The notes under the pieces are model-generated. The model did not search any database. It was not told the origin of the DNA and saw nothing but the letters and a program-made list of their open reading frames with translations. Shown here piece by piece: positions 59,841-64,000 of a stretch of DNA of 64,000 nucleotides. Source of the stretch: Stomorhina lunata (Eukaryota > Arthropoda > Insecta > Diptera > Rhiniidae); the NCBI GenBank assembly GCA_933228675.1, contig OW121742.1, positions 109,062,940 to 109,126,939 of the forward strand. Reading direction: 5' to 3'. How positions within the stretch are numbered: the stretch's first letter is position 1; each line of letters opens with the position of its first letter. The position numbers were made by a program, and so were the translations under genes.

Positions 59841-62800
59841 ACTAATACTAATACTAATACTAATACTAATACTAATACTAATACTAATACTAATACTAAT
59901 ACTAATACTAATACTAATACTAATACTAATACTAATACTAATACTAATACTAATACTAATACTAATACTAATACTAATACTAATACTAATACTAATACTA
60001 ATACTAATACTAATACTAATACTAATACTAATACTAATACTAATACTAATACTAATACTAATACTAATACTAATACTAATACTAATACTAATACTAATAC
60101 TAATACTAATACTAATACTAATACTAATACTAATACTAATACTAATACTAATACTAATACTAATACTAATACTAATACTAATACTAATACTAATACTAAT
60201 ACTAATACTAATACTAATACTAATACTAATACTAATACTAATACTAATACTAATACTAATACTAATACTAATACTAATACTAATACTAATACTAATACTA
60301 ATACTAATACTAATACTAATACTAATACTAATACTAATACTAATACTAATACTAATACTAATACTAATACTAATACTAATACTAATACTAATACTAATAC
60401 TAATACTAATACTAATACTAATACTAATACTAATACTAATACTAATACTAATACTAATACTAATACTAATACTAATACTAATACTAATACTAATACTAAT
60501 ACTAATACTAATACTAATACTAATACTAATACTAATACTAATACTAATACTAATACTAATACTAATACTAATACTAATACTAATACTAATACTAATACTA
60601 ATACTAATACTAATACTAATACTAATACTAATACTAATACTAATACTAATACTAATACTAATACTAATACTAATACTAATACTAATACTAATACTAATAC
60701 TAATACTAATACTAATACTAATACTAATACTAATACTAATACTAATACTAATACTAATACTAATACTAATACTAATACTAATACTAATACTAATACTAAT
60801 ACTAATACTAATACTAATACTAATACTAATACTAATACTAATACTAATACTAATACTAATACTAATACTAATACTAATACTAATACTAATACTAATACTA
60901 ATACTAATACTAATACTAATACTAATACTAATACTAATACTAATACTAATACTAATACTAATACTAATACTAATACTAATACTAATACTAATACTAATAC
61001 TAATACTAATACTAATACTAATACTAATACTAATACTAATACTAATACTAATACTAATACTAATACTAATACTAATACTAATACTAATACTAATACTAAT
61101 ACTAATACTAATACTAATACTAATACTAATACTAATACTAATACTAATACTAATACTAATACTAATACTAATACTAATACTAATACTAATACTAATACTA
61201 ATACTAATACTAATACTAATACTAATACTAATACTAATACTAATACTAATACTAATACTAATACTAATACTAATACTAATACTAATACTAATACTAATAC
61301 TAATACTAATACTAATACTAATACTAATACTAATACTAATACTAATACTAATACTAATACTAATACTAATACTAATACTAATACTAATACTAATACTAAT
61401 ACTAATACTAATACTAATACTAATACTAATACTAATACTAATACTAATACTAATACTAATACTAATACTAATACTAATACTAATACTAATACTAATACTA
61501 ATACTAATACTAATACTAATACTAATACTAATACTAATACTAATACTAATACTAATACTAATACTAATACTAATACTAATACTAATACTAATACTAATAC
61601 TAATACTAATACTAATACTAATACTAATACTAATACTAATACTAATACTAATACTAATACTAATACTAATACTAATACTAATACTAATACTAATACTAAT
61701 ACTAATACTAATACTAATACTAATACTAATACTAATACTAATACTAATACTAATACTAATACTAATACTAATACTAATACTAATACTAATACTAATACTA
61801 ATACTAATACTAATACTAATACTAATACTAATACTAATACTAATACTAATACTAATACTAATACTAATACTAATACTAATACTAATACTAATACTAATAC
61901 TAATACTAATACTAATACTAATACTAATACTAATACTAATACTAATACTAATACTAATACTAATACTAATACTAATACTAATACTAATACTAATACTAAT
62001 ACTAATACTAATACTAATACTAATACTAATACTAATACTAATACTAATACTAATACTAATACTAATACTAATACTAATACTAATACTAATACTAATACTA
62101 ATACTAATACTAATACTAATACTAATACTAATACTAATACTAATACTAATACTAATACTAATACTAATACTAATACTAATACTAATACTAATACTAATAC
62201 TAATACTAATACTAATACTAATACTAATACTAATACTAATACTAATACTAATACTAATACTAATACTAATACTAATACTAATACTAATACTAATACTAAT
62301 ACTAATACTAATACTAATACTAATACTAATACTAATACTAATACTAATACTAATACTAATACTAATACTAATACTAATACTAATACTAATACTAATACTA
62401 ATACTAATACTAATACTAATACTAATACTAATACTAATACTAATACTAATACTAATACTAATACTAATACTAATACTAATACTAATACTAATACTAATAC
62501 TAATACTAATACTAATACTAATACTAATACTAATACTAATACTAATACTAATACTAATACTAATACTAATACTAATACTAATACTAATACTAATACTAAT
62601 ACTAATACTAATACTAATACTAATACTAATACTAATACTAATACTAATACTAATACTAATACTAATACTAATACTAATACTAATACTAATACTAATACTA
62701 ATACTAATACTAATACTAATACTAATACTAATACTAATACTAATACTAATACTAATACTAATACTAATACTAATACTAATACTAATACTAATACTAATAC

Positions 62801-64000
62801 TAATACTAATACTAATACTAATACTAATACTAATACTAATACTAATACTAATACTAATACTAATACTAATACTAATACTAATACTAATACTAATACTAAT
62901 ACTAATACTAATACTAATACTAATACTAATACTAATACTAATACTAATACTAATACTAATACTAATACTAATACTAATACTAATACTAATACTAATACTA
63001 ATACTAATACTAATACTAATACTAATACTAATACTAATACTAATACTAATACTAATACTAATACTAATACTAATACTAATACTAATACTAATACTAATAC
63101 TAATACTAATACTAATACTAATACTAATACTAATACTAATACTAATACTAATACTAATACTAATACTAATACTAATACTAATACTAATACTAATACTAAT
63201 ACTAATACTAATACTAATACTAATACTAATACTAATACTAATACTAATACTAATACTAATACTAATACTAATACTAATACTAATACTAATACTAATACTA
63301 ATACTAATACTAATACTAATACTAATACTAATACTAATACTAATACTAATACTAATACTAATACTAATACTAATACTAATACTAATACTAATACTAATAC
63401 TAATACTAATACTAATACTAATACTAATACTAATACTAATACTAATACTAATACTAATACTAATACTAATACTAATACTAATACTAATACTAATACTAAT
63501 ACTAATACTAATACTAATACTAATACTAATACTAATACTAATACTAATACTAATACTAATACTAATACTAATACTAATACTAATACTAATACTAATACTA
63601 ATACTAATACTAATACTAATACTAATACTAATACTAATACTAATACTAATACTAATACTAATACTAATACTAATACTAATACTAATACTAATACTAATAC
63701 TAATACTAATACTAATACTAATACTAATACTAATACTAATACTAATACTAATACTAATACTAATACTAATACTAATACTAATACTAATACTAATACTAAT
63801 ACTAATACTAATACTAATACTAATACTAATACTAATACTAATACTAATACTAATACTAATACTAATACTAATACTAATACTAATACTAATACTAATACTA
63901 ATACTAATACTAATACTAATACTAATACTAATACTAATACTAATACTAATACTAATACTAATACTAATACTAATACTAATACTAATACTAATACTAATAC
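59841..64000 (+). repeat. hexanucleotide satellite (ACTAAT)n, at least 4.16 kb, partial
   Basis: About 693 consecutive ACTAAT units without a single visible variant, continuing past the window end. The reverse strand is ATTAGT. It is not the TTAGG insect telomere repeat. Such uniformity over 4 kb contrasts with every other array in the window. It implies very recent expansion, or consensus smoothing or over-extension by the assembler. Confidence 0.98.

Noticed and set aside
59841..64000. Telomere
   Set aside because: The unit ACTAAT/ATTAGT is not a known telomerase repeat such as TTAGG. The array is internal to a scaffold in this view and no subtelomeric features are seen.

Overview
No protein-coding gene can be supported in this window. 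It is AT-rich eukaryotic non-coding DNA made almost entirely of tandem repeats, and nothing in it looks prokaryotic. The AT-rich unique islands with CAA/ACA-type tracts, the minisatellites, one tRNA-like sequence with Pol III A and B boxes, and a gap of exactly 200 N (a common scaffolding convention) suggest a chromosome-scale assembly of an insect, perhaps a fly. That taxonomic guess is weak, because no gene is available to test it. The open frames that exist are short and AT-biased, or are stop-free translations of tandem repeats.

Layout. 1-1965: 31-bp palindromic minisatellite. 2345-6850: about 28 monomers of a ~160-bp satellite carrying a conserved 17-bp box, TTAATATYAMTCATACG. 7386-8460: seven more monomers inverted. 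8524-11725: second 31-bp array. 11930-13420: single box elements. 13605-16140 and 17006-19430: two 29-bp minisatellite arrays in opposite orientation around an 865-bp unique spacer. 19431-26230: box elements fused with 29-bp repeats, including a 787-bp tandem duplication and a ~1.1-kb composite repeat present three times. 26990-29350: seven box monomers of ~355 bp. 29926-33450: scattered box elements around a third 31/32-bp array. 34280-38800: box elements, mostly ~540 bp apart. 39820-46980: 12-bp array (ACTAAGACATAG). 48065-50445: third 29-bp array. 50551-53735: unique DNA with a foldback hairpin, a tRNA-like sequence and a GGGGCACATTTGCC terminal-repeat element. 53855-55045 (inverted) and 56456-57965: more 12-bp arrays. 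59354-59553: gap. 59841-64000: uninterrupted (ACTAAT)n running off the end.

The most interesting signal is a dispersed three-block element (A, box, C). Its 17-bp box recurs about 63 times between 2.5 and 38.5 kb in families whose monomers differ in length (160, 355, 540, 787 and 1110 bp) and largely in sequence. Several 29- and 31-bp arrays begin or end where a box element ends. The two minisatellites share one sequence skeleton and keep a palindromic core while their linkers vary. This suggests a layered satellite system in which minisatellites expanded inside the spacer of an older box satellite. A protein bound to the box could explain its conservation, but that is inference.
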